NCBI GenBank assembly: GCA_951828515.1
Contig: OX639992.1
Span: 992,001-1,056,000, forward strand
Direction of reading: 5' to 3'
Source: an uncultured Poribacteria bacterium
GTDB taxonomy: Bacteria > Poribacteria > WGA-4E > WGA-3G
DNA: 64,000 bases
The notes beneath the pieces were generated by a model, which was not told where the DNA came from, ran no database searches, and saw only the letters and a program-made list of their open reading frames with translations. The translations under genes and the position numbers were made by a program. Shown in pieces: positions 36,158 through 44,956 of the stretch. Numbering within the stretch: the stretch's first letter is position 1; each line of letters begins with the position of its first letter.

Positions 36158-36394
36158 TTAATCTGCGGCTTCACCGCGCTCCGATTTTGTGGACACAGGC
36201 TTCTGAGCAGGCGGTTCTGAATCGGCGAATTTGTACTTACCGGACTTACGCATTTCTTTTTCTACTTTTTGGTAGTAAGCGAGTAATCGGTTTAGGTCGT
36301 GTCCACATTTTTCTGAGATTTTGTAGCGCATTTCCCGAACTTCCTTAACGACTTCATTCATTTCTGGATTTAGAAGATCTTTGTTCTGTACCAT
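36158..36394 (-). CDS. Putative antitoxin partner of the PIN protein
   Basis: 78 residues, ATG just past the PIN gene stop, with GGAGG inside the PIN gene's last codons. The helical core EVVKEVREMRYKISEKCGHD, then LNRLLAYYQKVEKEM, resembles the short helical proteins paired with PIN toxins; the charged tail is disordered. It probably binds and neutralises the upstream PIN nuclease. Confidence 0.62.
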   Translation of the reverse strand: MVQNKDLLNPEMNEVVKEVREMRYKISEKCGHDLNRLLAYYQKVEKEMRKSGKYKFADSEPPAQKPVSTKSERGEAAD

Positions 36395-36395
36395 T

Positions 36396-36872
36396 TTATG
36401 CAGTGCCTCCTAAATAATCAAGGGGTGTTGTCAATTCTGGTGTCATTAAGCCTAATTCTCGGTTAATCCGTGCAATAAGATTAAACTTGTTAGGATTGGC
36501 AAGATGTGTACAATTCCACGTGAGCATCGCGTCAACTTGGTGAAATGAAGCAAGTGCCAAATGAAGGGCATCCCCTTGAGGACCTTTCGGCATTATTGAC
36601 CTATCAATATAAATTTGTGTAATTTGCAAGATTTCAATGGTAGGAACGTAAATTTCAACACCCGCAAGCAATGCAAGTCTATCTTGTGTTGTTTTTCCCG
36701 TCCCTAGTCTAAGTTCAGTTTCAACAGCGGTGCTTGAAGTTAGAATAAAAAGATTCGCATATTCATCCCACCATTGACGAGTCAATTTCTGTCTGGCGAG
36801 TGACACATCATCGGTTCGCAACGTATAGTAAGAACTAGGAATTGTAGTTTCAATGTAGATGCGTTTCTGCAT
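36396..36872 (-). CDS. PIN-domain ribonuclease (VapC-like toxin)
   Basis: 158 residues. The PIN fold is recognised by the N-terminal IYIETTIPSSYY (E/D-T near the first acidic site), the central Glu in TAVETELRLG, GPQGDALHLALASFH with the conserved Asp, and a last acidic-site equivalent DAMLTWNCTHLAN. Expected to cleave RNA. The toxin precedes its putative antitoxin, the reverse of classical vapBC order, and translation appears coupled. Confidence 0.72.
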   Translation of the reverse strand: MQKRIYIETTIPSSYYTLRTDDVSLARQKLTRQWWDEYANLFILTSSTAVETELRLGTGKTTQDRLALLAGVEIYVPTIEILQITQIYIDRSIMPKGPQGDALHLALASFHQVDAMLTWNCTHLANPNKFNLIARINRELGLMTPELTTPLDYLGGTA

Positions 36873-36949
36873 TGTTTATAACTTATGGTTATTATATCAC
36901 GTAAAGATCTAATTGTCAAAACAAATACTACTTATGAATGTGACTTTTT

Positions 36950-38995
36950 TCACACTAATACTTGAGCACTTCGGGCAGGGACATACAGTTGAATGGATTG
37001 GGTATGTCCCTCCATGCCTACATCTTGCCACGGATAATGTCTGCCCTCTACGGCACCGTAGCCACCGTAAGCCGTGTCGTCGGTATTGAGAATGAGGCGA
37101 TAATCCTTTTGCTGCGGCACGGGGACGCGCCAATCTGTGACTGATGCAGTCGGGTGGAAATTGAAGGCGAAGATGAGTCCGCCCCGTTCATAGACGATCT
37201 GTTTCGCGTCCTCATGAATAAGTAAGAGATGCGTATTTTCATCAGCGAGCAGACGATACATTGCGTCGAGATGTTGCATGGCGCGATCAAAAGTGTTGAG
37301 ATGTTTATAGCGGAGGGTGTCATCATCGACGAGATGCCACTGTCTGCGTGCATACCAGTAGGAGTTATTGTTCCCTGCGCGCGGAAAGTCGATCCACTCA
37401 GGGTGTCCAAATTCATTCCCCATGAAGTTGAGGTACCCGTCGCCACCTAAACTAAAGGTCAGCAGTCGGATGAGTTTGTGGATCGCAATGCCACGAGCGA
37501 TGTAATGGCTTGTTGTGGAGACGCTCATGTTCGTGTAAAGTTCGGTCTCCATGAGTTGCATGGCAAGCGTTTTATCCCCGACGATCGCTTGGTCGTGACT
37601 CTCGACATAAGCAATGTGTTTCTCGCCGCTCCGACGATTGCACAACATGCCGTAAATCTCGCCGATATGCCAGTCTTCATCCTGTTTCTCTTTCAATAAC
37701 TGGATCCAATAATCCGGGATACCCATTGCGAGCCGATAATCGAAGCCAAGTCCACCTTCCTCGATCGGACGCGCGAGACCGGGCATTCCACTCATATCTT
37801 CAGCAATTGAAATTGCGGTAGGATTGACTGCGTGAACAACCTCGTTTGCCAGCATTAGGTAGGCAATAGCGTCGAGTTCGACTTCTGTCCCGAAGTAATC
37901 CGCGTAGCCATCGAATTCCCGCTCTAACCCATGGTCGCTATAGAGCATACTTGTGATACCGTCAAATCTGAATCCATCAAACCGATAGGTCTCCAGCCAA
38001 TAACGGATGTTGCTAAGGAGAAAGCGTTGCACTTCGTATTTGCTGTAATCAAAACAGCGCGAATCCCATGCGATATGCTCCCCTTTCTCACCTGAGTGGA
38101 AGTAGTGGTGTGCCGTGCCGTCAAAACGATTCAGCCCTTCATTCAGGTTTTTAACAGCATGGCTGTGTACCATATCCATGATAACCAGTAAACCCATACC
38201 GTGTGCGGCATCAATCAGTACTTTGAGTTCTTCCGGTGTCCCGAAACGGCTTGAAACGGCGAAGAAATTGCTTACATGGTACCCGAAACTCGCATAATAG
38301 GGATGTTCCATTACCGCCATCAATTGCACGGCGTTATAGCCCAAATCTGCAATTCGGGGTAGCACGTTTTGTGTGAACTCATCGAATGTTCCGACCTTTT
38401 CCGCTTCCTGCGCCATACCAACGTGTGCTTCATAGATCCGCAAACCTTCGGTACGGAGATCAAAACGAGGGACGCGATGTTCCCACTGATACGGGGATGG
38501 GGATTCCCAATATTGCCCAGTGAAATCGGCATCCCCTTCCTGAACAACACGCTGGATATATGCTGGAATGCGGTCGAGTTCACCGAGCTCTGATACAACG
38601 TGTACCTTGACTCGGCTTTCGTGTGTAAGTCGATCAGCGTAGTCTCTATCGGGTAGAAAGAGATGCCATACACCGCGATCATCAACGGACATCGGATGCG
38701 CGCCGCGATCCCAACCGTTAAAGTCACCGATAAGGGTAAGGGTGTGTGCCCCCGGTGCCCATTCGCGATACCAGATCCCGCTCTCACCGTCATTTTCCCC
38801 GCGATTGAAGCCGAAATATTGGTGCCCTTGGCTTATTTCCCCTAAGATGCCCCCGGTTTTCTCAATCTCTGTTTTAAAACGTTGATAGTGGGCAAACCGC
38901 TCACGCAGCTGCGCTCGATATGGCTTTAGTAAAGGTTCTGTCTCGATGAGGGTAGTGCCGTCGACCGTTTTTGACGTGAAATGTTGGTTTTCCAT
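36950..38995 (-). CDS. glgB: 1,4-alpha-glucan branching enzyme, eukaryotic-type (GH13_8)
   Basis: 681 residues. CBM48-like N-terminus (GIWYREWAPGAHTLTLIGDF), then the GH13 barrel: IYEAHVGMAQE, YHVSNFFAVSSRFGTPEEL, MDMVHSHAV, nucleophile Asp in GFRFDGITSM (about 344), acid Glu in SIAEDMSG (about 398), and VESHDQ (about 465). YNAVQLMAVMEHPYYASFGY and FMGNEFGHPEWIDFPR are typical of the GH13_8 class shared with eukaryotes. It makes alpha-1,6 branches in glycogen. The ATG is set by a leader repeat ending CCGCAAGGTATAATTAAAG. Confidence 0.94.
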   Translation of the reverse strand: MENQHFTSKTVDGTTLIETEPLLKPYRAQLRERFAHYQRFKTEIEKTGGILGEISQGHQYFGFNRGENDGESGIWYREWAPGAHTLTLIGDFNGWDRGAHPMSVDDRGVWHLFLPDRDYADRLTHESRVKVHVVSELGELDRIPAYIQRVVQEGDADFTGQYWESPSPYQWEHRVPRFDLRTEGLRIYEAHVGMAQEAEKVGTFDEFTQNVLPRIADLGYNAVQLMAVMEHPYYASFGYHVSNFFAVSSRFGTPEELKVLIDAAHGMGLLVIMDMVHSHAVKNLNEGLNRFDGTAHHYFHSGEKGEHIAWDSRCFDYSKYEVQRFLLSNIRYWLETYRFDGFRFDGITSMLYSDHGLEREFDGYADYFGTEVELDAIAYLMLANEVVHAVNPTAISIAEDMSGMPGLARPIEEGGLGFDYRLAMGIPDYWIQLLKEKQDEDWHIGEIYGMLCNRRSGEKHIAYVESHDQAIVGDKTLAMQLMETELYTNMSVSTTSHYIARGIAIHKLIRLLTFSLGGDGYLNFMGNEFGHPEWIDFPRAGNNNSYWYARRQWHLVDDDTLRYKHLNTFDRAMQHLDAMYRLLADENTHLLLIHEDAKQIVYERGGLIFAFNFHPTASVTDWRVPVPQQKDYRLILNTDDTAYGGYGAVEGRHYPWQDVGMEGHTQSIQLYVPARSAQVLV

Positions 38996-39438
38996 TCTTT
39001 AATTATACCTTGCGGAGGAGTGACGTGTTTTGAAACTTAGAGGTTTCCGCGTTCGAGCTGAAGAAGCTCCCAAGCAAAAACGCCTCCGCTTCGTTTTGGA
39101 CTAAGTTTTCGGTGCTATTTTAAAATCAGGATTTACGCAATTTTAACGGTAGCATGCTCTGTTAGATAGGGTTCTCGAAAAAACACAGATGGTCTGCTGA
39201 CACAAACTAAAAATCAGATGCTCGAAAGAATATCGTGCGTAAGTCCTATATTCCTTTAACTGCAAGGGACAATAAGAGTATTCTTCTTTTTTATAACCGC
39301 AGCCTGCAACACCGGCGCAGGCGACTCCTAAGGAGCACAGGTCAAATTCCAAATCCGCGTCCTTTAACCGCAAGGAACAATTAAAAGATAGCACAAGACG
39401 GCTTGAAATGCAAATCCGATGTATGCTACCATGTGAGC
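38996..39438. other. Divergent intergenic region with two leader repeats
   Basis: One leader-type repeat points to glgB (38996 to about 39105, minus) and one points right (about 39300-39385, plus, ending CCGCAAGGAACAATTAAAA) toward the secreted protein at 39439. No gene is seen between them. Confidence 0.6.
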
Positions 39439-40503
39439 ATGCGAACCCCCTTCCGTCTAACAACGATATGTTTCATGTTGATAGCATTGATGATGTGGCA
39501 CCCTTCAGACGTCGCGGCGGTTGAAGACCTGTTTGAAATTCGGGTATTTGACGGTCAAGTAGAAGTGACGCAACCCTATAGGCTGATTTCTGGGAAGCAC
39601 TACCGACTTCAAGCGGTCTCCACGGATAATAACGTGCTTGCAGCACAGTGGTTTCTTGCTGGGAATTTAGGTAGAATTACGACAATTAATCAGCCAATGC
39701 TAACGGCTGTTTTCGTAGGGGAGGGAGATCTTATTTGCCGTGTGAACGGCGTGGAACGGCGCGTAAGGTTAAGCGTCGTTCCAGCAACGGGCATCATCGG
39801 AAGCCGTGGTGGAATACTCAAAAGCCCAGCAGGCGTGAAAATCACACTGCCCACAGGTGCACTCACGATCGAGCGACAAATTGGGATAGAAATCGTGGCA
39901 TCACCGGGGTTACCGCCAACAGCCCGGCAGTTTGTCCGTGTCGTTCAAATCTCACCAGCGCGGCTTGTCTTGAAACGACCGACGCAACTGGCATTTCTCT
40001 TTGGAAGTGATGAGTTTCCAGATGCAAAGCCACAACTCTATTTTTGGGAGGCGTTTGGGAAAAAATGGGTACCGTTGCAAAGTCGCGTGGACACTACTCA
40101 CGGGAGTGTGACCGTTTCTATTAACCACTTCGGTATTTATACATTGATGGTGCTTCCACCTACAGATTCGGCACGCACTGATCGACTACAAATCCAGAAC
40201 GTCAAACTTTCGCCGCGTGTGTTTTTCGCACCCGATAGGAATCGGCTGACGATGGTGTATCAACTCAATGCACCGGATGTGGCGCAAGCGTTTGTAACAA
40301 TGGATATCTTCGATCTTCGGGGCAGACGGGTTCGGCGACTTTTTGAGGACGCGCCTCACTACGTCGGTCCTAACGTTGCACAGTGGGATGGATTGACAGA
40401 TGACGGGAGGCTTGTCCGCAATGGACGCTACTTCCTTGTGATTCGCGCACGGATGGGTTCACAGCGCACGGCACACCGGAAGTTAATCGTGGTCTTTAAA
40501 TGA
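39439..40503 (+). CDS. Secreted protein with ZU5-like and FlgD-like domains
   Basis: 354 residues from the ATG at 39439, which gives a clean signal peptide (RTPFRLTTICFMLIALMM, cleavage near DVAA). The frame also opens at a TTG 36 bases earlier. An N-terminal Ig-like domain is followed by a ZU5-like segment (SRGGILKSPAGVKITLPTGA, about 110-200) and a C-terminal FlgD/T9SS-type Ig fold (MDIFDLRGRRVRRL, WDGLTDDGRLVRNGRYF). Probably a surface or secreted structural protein. Secretion route and partner are unknown. Confidence 0.7.
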   Translation: MRTPFRLTTICFMLIALMMWHPSDVAAVEDLFEIRVFDGQVEVTQPYRLISGKHYRLQAVSTDNNVLAAQWFLAGNLGRITTINQPMLTAVFVGEGDLICRVNGVERRVRLSVVPATGIIGSRGGILKSPAGVKITLPTGALTIERQIGIEIVASPGLPPTARQFVRVVQISPARLVLKRPTQLAFLFGSDEFPDAKPQLYFWEAFGKKWVPLQSRVDTTHGSVTVSINHFGIYTLMVLPPTDSARTDRLQIQNVKLSPRVFFAPDRNRLTMVYQLNAPDVAQAFVTMDIFDLRGRRVRRLFEDAPHYVGPNVAQWDGLTDDGRLVRNGRYFLVIRARMGSQRTAHRKLIVVFK

Positions 40504-40538
40504 GGATAGACAGACGCTTAATCACAAACCGTAAGTGC

Positions 40539-41384
40539 CTATTCTGATTGGAACAACTTTTGGATCGTTGCGGAGTGTTCAGCCTTGTCCAACGTTGGAA
40601 GCCTTCGGAGTTCTGCAGCGGTAAGTCGCTCGAAGACCCAATCGATTTCTGCGTACAATTCGGTTGTGCTTTCTGTTATACTGGTGTCTGTAGGGGTATC
40701 AAGGTCAACCGTATACTCATTTCCATAGGTATCAGTGATATGAACGATACCTCGTCTTGCACCTTCTGGAAATACCAATGAACCATCCGCTTCCAAAACC
40801 CATTGATCTCTCCCTCTTGTCCCAGCAGACGCGATTCCAAAGCGCATCGTTGGAAGTTCTTGTCTCGGACGAAAAGGAAGGTTTTTGACTTCCTGAATAT
40901 ACATTTCAACGCTGTTTTTCGTCAAACGTTTTCCGAGGGTTTCGAGGTGAGATATTATCGATTTTCTACTGTTAGCAGGCAAATCCGCCAACTTTGTTTT
41001 AGCGATCAGTGCCAGGATACTAAAGTGTCGTATATATGGATCAACATCGGTGTCGGCGGGGAGAGAACCGTGCCCTATGAACAGCAGTTCAGGATTGTTC
41101 CGGTGTAACGTCATGCTGTGTACTTCCAACTGAAGCCGCTCGCGCTTGGGAAGCGCGTATTTTCGCGCCACGGAAGGCTCAACCTCTCCCATAATCGAAT
41201 CGGTGAATTCGGAAAAGCGTTTTTGCTCTTCTGCCGTCAATCTTCCCGAATATTCGTAAATAGGCGCGAAGAGTTCTCGTGTTTTTGCGTAGTTGGCTTG
41301 GCGTTGGGTGTGCCAGTAGAAGAACACCGCGCACAGAGCCGCTAAACCAAGTATAACTACCGAAAAAATCCGTTTTTTGTTCAT
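40539..41384 (-). CDS. Membrane-anchored protein of unknown function
   Basis: 281 residues. A single N-terminal transmembrane helix (IFSVVILGLAALCAVFFYW, about 6-24), then a helical periplasmic region and a small beta-rich part (GTRGRDQWVLEADGSLVFP, GIVHITDTYGNEYTVDL). No recognised family. Convergent with the ZU5-like gene. Confidence 0.6.
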   Translation of the reverse strand: MNKKRIFSVVILGLAALCAVFFYWHTQRQANYAKTRELFAPIYEYSGRLTAEEQKRFSEFTDSIMGEVEPSVARKYALPKRERLQLEVHSMTLHRNNPELLFIGHGSLPADTDVDPYIRHFSILALIAKTKLADLPANSRKSIISHLETLGKRLTKNSVEMYIQEVKNLPFRPRQELPTMRFGIASAGTRGRDQWVLEADGSLVFPEGARRGIVHITDTYGNEYTVDLDTPTDTSITESTTELYAEIDWVFERLTAAELRRLPTLDKAEHSATIQKLFQSE

Positions 41385-41721
41385 ACGTCCGTATATCCTG
41401 AATAGATTTTTGTTACCGAACTCATATTATATAGTAAAACCCAAAAATAAGTTGACACTTTTGCGAATAACACGCCCTTCCTTGGCTGGCGGGGTTTGAT
41501 GAGGATTCAGAATCTTTTGCCTTGGTTGTAGCAAAAAAGAGAACTCCCTTCGGTGGAGGTTCTGAATACCTCATTATACCACAGAGAATTCTCTTTTGGT
41601 TTCCACAGTGTTTTATTTTATACCGGATTCATCTTAATGTATTATGTGCTAAAGACCGGACGTATATTCGACACGCTAACATTTCTGTTTAAAAACGCTG
41701 TATCCGTTTTCTGAGAGTACA
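41385..41721. other. Structured intergenic region, MITE end
   Basis: TATAGTAAAACCC at 41431-41443 matches the end of the 44.8-kb MITE, but no partner end is visible. Inverted segments follow: GAGGATTCAGAA near 41500 against TTCTGAATACCTC near 41560, and AGAGAACTC near 41540 against GAGAATTCTCTT near 41585. I see no gene. Confidence 0.45.
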
Positions 41722-42825
41722 TCAGCTGTCTGACTCTTCCAATCGTGCATATCTCTGAAGCGTTCGGATGTCAATATCTAACGATTCAGCTGCCTCACGG
41801 AGCGAGGCGTACTGCTCTACACGTTTTCGGGCAACCGCGCTTAGAATCTGATTCTGGTTCATATCTCTTATGTTAAGAAATTCCGCTTTTCCACTCATCC
41901 CGAACATCTGTGAAATTTGCAAACCACGCCAAGATGTTGAAGACTGCATCGAGATCTCATGCATCATTGTGTGTTGTGTCTCGGGCTGAAGTGTTTCCCA
42001 TATTGCGTTTTGTGTCTCCGCGGGAAGGGTCTGCCATATAGAGATAAGAGTTTCGATGAACTCTGGATAGATATCCGGGAAATCTTTGGGTTCAAGTCTG
42101 TCAGTTGTTGCGAGTGCGACAGCCGCTTGGATGCTGCTTCTCAACTGACGGATGTTCCCGGGCCACGCCGCCTGCTCAAGACGAATGAGTGCCTCTGGCG
42201 TAATCCCAGTAATATTTTTCCTATATTCGGCACTAAACTCATGAATAAAAGCGGCGACTAAAGGCGCGATGTCCTCTGGACGCTCCCGTAGCGGTGGGAT
42301 GTGGAACATCATCCCCTTGAGACGATAGTAGAGATCCTCTCTGAATTCCTTTTCCGTGACAGCTTTTTCAATGTCTCGGTTCGTTGCGGCGATGATGTGG
42401 ACATCCACCGTTAACTGTTCATTGCCACCGAGGCGTGTGAATGTCGCTGTATCCAAGACGCGGAGTAGCATTTTCTGTGCGTCTAAAGACATTTCGGGGA
42501 CTTCATCGAGAAAGAGGATACCCCCATTTGCCATTTCAAACGCGCCTTGTCGCTGTCGGATTGCGCTGGTGAAGGCTCCTGCTTCGTGTCCAAAGAGTTC
42601 GCTTTGCAAGAGTTCAGCGGAGAATCGTCCACAATTGATGGCAATGAAAGGTTTATCGCGTCGCGGACTGGTTTCGTGAATGTATTTTGCGATGCCTTCC
42701 TTACCGACACCGGTTTCGCCAGTAATGAAGAATGGAATATTTGATTTTACTATCTCTTGAGTTGTTTTATAAATTGTCTGCATCGATACCGATGGCAGTT
42801 GTATGAATGCTGACTGCCGATTCAT
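41722..42825 (-). CDS. Sigma-54-dependent activator (AAA+ and Fis-type HTH), copy 1
   Basis: 367 residues, ATG behind TTAAGGAGCAC. The AAA+ core starts almost at the N-terminus: Walker A GETGVGKEG (36-44), FGHEAGAFTSA (loop 1), Walker B GGILFLDEVP, and the R-finger region RLEQAAWPGNIRQL. No receiver or GAF sensor domain is present. A linker with repeated TLPAETQNAIWETL-like helices precedes the HTH (SLREAAESLDIDIRTLQRYA, about 340-360). It should open sigma-54 promoters. Loop 1 reads GAFTSA rather than GAFTGA in both copies. The 5' two-thirds of the gene is almost identical to copy 2. Confidence 0.88.
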   Translation of the reverse strand: MNRQSAFIQLPSVSMQTIYKTTQEIVKSNIPFFITGETGVGKEGIAKYIHETSPRRDKPFIAINCGRFSAELLQSELFGHEAGAFTSAIRQRQGAFEMANGGILFLDEVPEMSLDAQKMLLRVLDTATFTRLGGNEQLTVDVHIIAATNRDIEKAVTEKEFREDLYYRLKGMMFHIPPLRERPEDIAPLVAAFIHEFSAEYRKNITGITPEALIRLEQAAWPGNIRQLRSSIQAAVALATTDRLEPKDFPDIYPEFIETLISIWQTLPAETQNAIWETLQPETQHTMMHEISMQSSTSWRGLQISQMFGMSGKAEFLNIRDMNQNQILSAVARKRVEQYASLREAAESLDIDIRTLQRYARLEESDS

Positions 42826-43367
42826 AATGTGCTCCTTAAGTATATTTTAAATTAGGACGAAGAATATATTTAAGTTTGGGCAATTTTAGTCCCTAAAAGC
42901 GAATCGCAGCATAGTGCGTCATTACCATGTGCAATCCTTATTTGGCTCATAGGAAGAATAACTGCACGGTCCAAAACCGGTGTTCCATAGCACATTGTGG
43001 TTTTTTTTCAGTTAACGTCAGGTTCAATTTTTAGTTTACCTAATATCCGTGCTTTCGTAGGAAATAGGAACACCAAGTGTTTTGGGCGCGCGTATATTGT
43101 CTGTATTCAAAGAAAATTTGTGTTGTTCTTGAACGGGTCCCAGTTAATTTATACCATTTCTAAATAAATGCCTCTCATTAACGAAAAACCCGTTCGTAGT
43201 AGCGCAATTCATTGCGCTCTTACATGCGGATACCTTATAGAGTTCCAAAATCTCTATAATACGACTTTATTTTTCAGATTTGGTATTATGATGTGCTGTA
43301 TGCTCAACATGCTTTTGGTGTTTCGGACTTTTTTTTCAAAACATGTCCGCTGTTTTTCAAGTTCAAT
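42826..43367. other. Intergenic region between the activator copies
   Basis: About 540 bases with the weak sigma-54-like site and a GTAGT-headed hairpin at 43196-43222 (AGCGCAA-TTCA-TTGCGCT), a REP variant. The plus frame at 43168-43371 runs through this hairpin and is not convincing. Confidence 0.5.
42880..42895 (-). promoter_or_regulatory. Weak sigma-54-like promoter before activator copy 1
   Basis: Minus strand TAGGGACTAAAATTGC: GG and GC separated by ten bases as required for -24/-12, but with several mismatches to TTGGCACGNNNNTTGC. About 55 bases before the start codon. Confidence 0.35.
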
Positions 43368-44462
43368 TTAGTCGTTTGAATCCTTCCATTGTGCGTGTCT
43401 CTGTAGCGTTCGGATGTCAATATCTAACGATTTCGCCGCCTCGCGTAGAGAAGGATATTCTCTAATGCGCCTCAGGGCGACTGCGTGTAGGATTTGGTCC
43501 TGGTTCATATCCCTTATATTGAGAAATTCTCCTTCTTCAGCCATGTTTGGAATATGCAAATTACGCCCAGGTTCTGTCATGTGCTTTGAGAATTCATGCC
43601 CAATTGTATGTTGTATCTCTAAAGGAAGTGTTTCCCATATTGCTTGCCGCGTCTCCAACGGGAGTGCTTGCCATATAGAAATGAGGGTTTGGGAAAGTTC
43701 TAAATGAGGATCAGAAAAATCTTTAGGTTCAAGTTTGTCGGTTGTTGCGAGTGCGACAGCCGCTTGGATGCTGCTTCTCAACTGACGGATGTTCCCGGGC
43801 CACGCCGCCTGCTCAAGACGAATGAGTGCCTCTGGCATAATCCCAGTAATATTCTTTTCGTATTCAGCACTGAATTCACTAATAAAGGTTGCGACTAAAG
43901 GCGCGATGTCCTCTGGACGCTCCCGTAGCGGTGGGATGTGGAACATCATCCCCTTGAGACGATAGTAGAGATCCTCTCTGAATTCCTTTTCCGTGACAGC
44001 TTTTTCAATGTCTCGGTTCGTTGCGGCGATGATGTGGACATCCACCGTTAACTGTTCATTGCCACCGAGGCGTGTGAATGTTGCTGTATCCAAGACGCGG
44101 AGTAGCATTTTCTGTGCGTCTAAAGACATTTCGGGGACTTCATCGAGAAAGAGGATACCCCCATTTGCCATTTCAAACGCGCCTTGTCGCTGTCGGATTG
44201 CGCTGGTGAAGGCTCCTGCTTCGTGTCCAAAGAGTTCACTTTGCAAGAGTTCAGCGGAGAATCGTCCACAGTTGATGGCAATGAAAGGTTTATCGCGTCG
44301 CGAACTGGTTTCGTGAATGTATTTTGCGATGCCTTCCTTACCGACACCGGTTTCGCCAGTAATGAAGAATGGAATATTTGATTTTACGACTTGCTGAATT
44401 GTTTTATAAATTGTCTGCATCGGTGCCGATGGCAATTGGATGAATACTGGTTGTTGTTGCAT
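43368..44462 (-). CDS. Sigma-54-dependent activator (AAA+ and Fis-type HTH), copy 2
   Basis: 364 residues from the ATG at 44462 with AAAGGA upstream. The frame continues to 44516, but that stretch is the sigma-54 promoter. Domain plan equals copy 1: Walker A GETGVGKEG, GAFTSA loop, LFLDEVP, PGNIRQL, C-terminal HTH (SLREAAKSLDIDIRTLQRHA). DNA of about 44.0-44.4 kb is nearly base-identical to 42.3-42.8 kb, while the C-terminal third differs, so the two probably bind different sites. No sensor domain; activity may be set by expression or a partner. Confidence 0.88.
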   Translation of the reverse strand: MQQQPVFIQLPSAPMQTIYKTIQQVVKSNIPFFITGETGVGKEGIAKYIHETSSRRDKPFIAINCGRFSAELLQSELFGHEAGAFTSAIRQRQGAFEMANGGILFLDEVPEMSLDAQKMLLRVLDTATFTRLGGNEQLTVDVHIIAATNRDIEKAVTEKEFREDLYYRLKGMMFHIPPLRERPEDIAPLVATFISEFSAEYEKNITGIMPEALIRLEQAAWPGNIRQLRSSIQAAVALATTDKLEPKDFSDPHLELSQTLISIWQALPLETRQAIWETLPLEIQHTIGHEFSKHMTEPGRNLHIPNMAEEGEFLNIRDMNQDQILHAVALRRIREYPSLREAAKSLDIDIRTLQRHAQWKDSND

Positions 44463-44500
44463 AGTGGTTCCTTTAAGATCGAAGCGGTTGTTCTGATTAA

Positions 44501-44516
44501 GCAAATTTCGTGCCAA
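44501..44516 (-). promoter_or_regulatory. Sigma-54 (-24/-12) promoter for activator copy 2
   Basis: Minus strand TTGGCACGAAATTTGC, a full match to TTGGCACG-N4-TTGC. The start of transcription would fall near 44490, leaving a short leader with the AAAGGA ribosome site. Confidence 0.85.
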
Positions 44517-44818
44517 TTCTTTTGCTAAAATGTGGTATGCTATGCTAAGATTCCAAGCATATTATTCATCAGAATACCTCTATAAACACAGGTGGTTCTT
44601 GGGTTTGTCAAAGGAAATAGAATCGCCTCATTTTTTCTCAAAAAACTATGTAGTTGAGTGGATATGAGTCATTTAAGAGCCTTCTTTCATTATCGGAGTG
44701 CAAAAATTGTCAGATTCGACACAGAAATTGTTTAGTCCTCGATTTTCTTCAAAAGATGTCATGTTATTATTGAAGTGAGATTAACAAATTTTCGGTCAAA
44801 ACCTTACCTAATTGGCAC

Positions 44819-44956
44819 TTATAGTAAAGCCCGAAAATACTTGCACGCTCTTGAAAACACAAAACCCACATTGCTGGCGAGGTGTTTTTGATAGGGCGTT
44901 TCCCCCTAACCTCGCCGCATTACAGAGTGTAAACTTAATTATGGGTTTTACTATAA
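44819..44956. mobile_element. MITE-like element, about 138 bp
   Basis: Starts TTATAGTAAAGCCC and ends GGGTTTTACTATAA, imperfect inverted ends continuing for about 30 bases (AAATACTTGCACGCTC versus GAGTGTAAACTTAATTAT). A TA at each outer end fits insertion at TA, as for IS630/mariner-type elements. Related half-ends occur at 10906 and 41431. Confidence 0.65.

Noticed and set aside
42868-42890. Possible solo end of the IS4-like element (TAAGTTTGGGCAATTTTAG)
   Set aside because: Similarity to CTAAAGTTTGGACAATTTTA is partial, and the same bases form the weak sigma-54-like site upstream of the activator, a sufficient explanation.
44463-44516. 18-residue N-terminal extension of activator copy 2
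   Set aside because: Those codons are the sigma-54 promoter itself; the sister gene starts at the equivalent of 44462.
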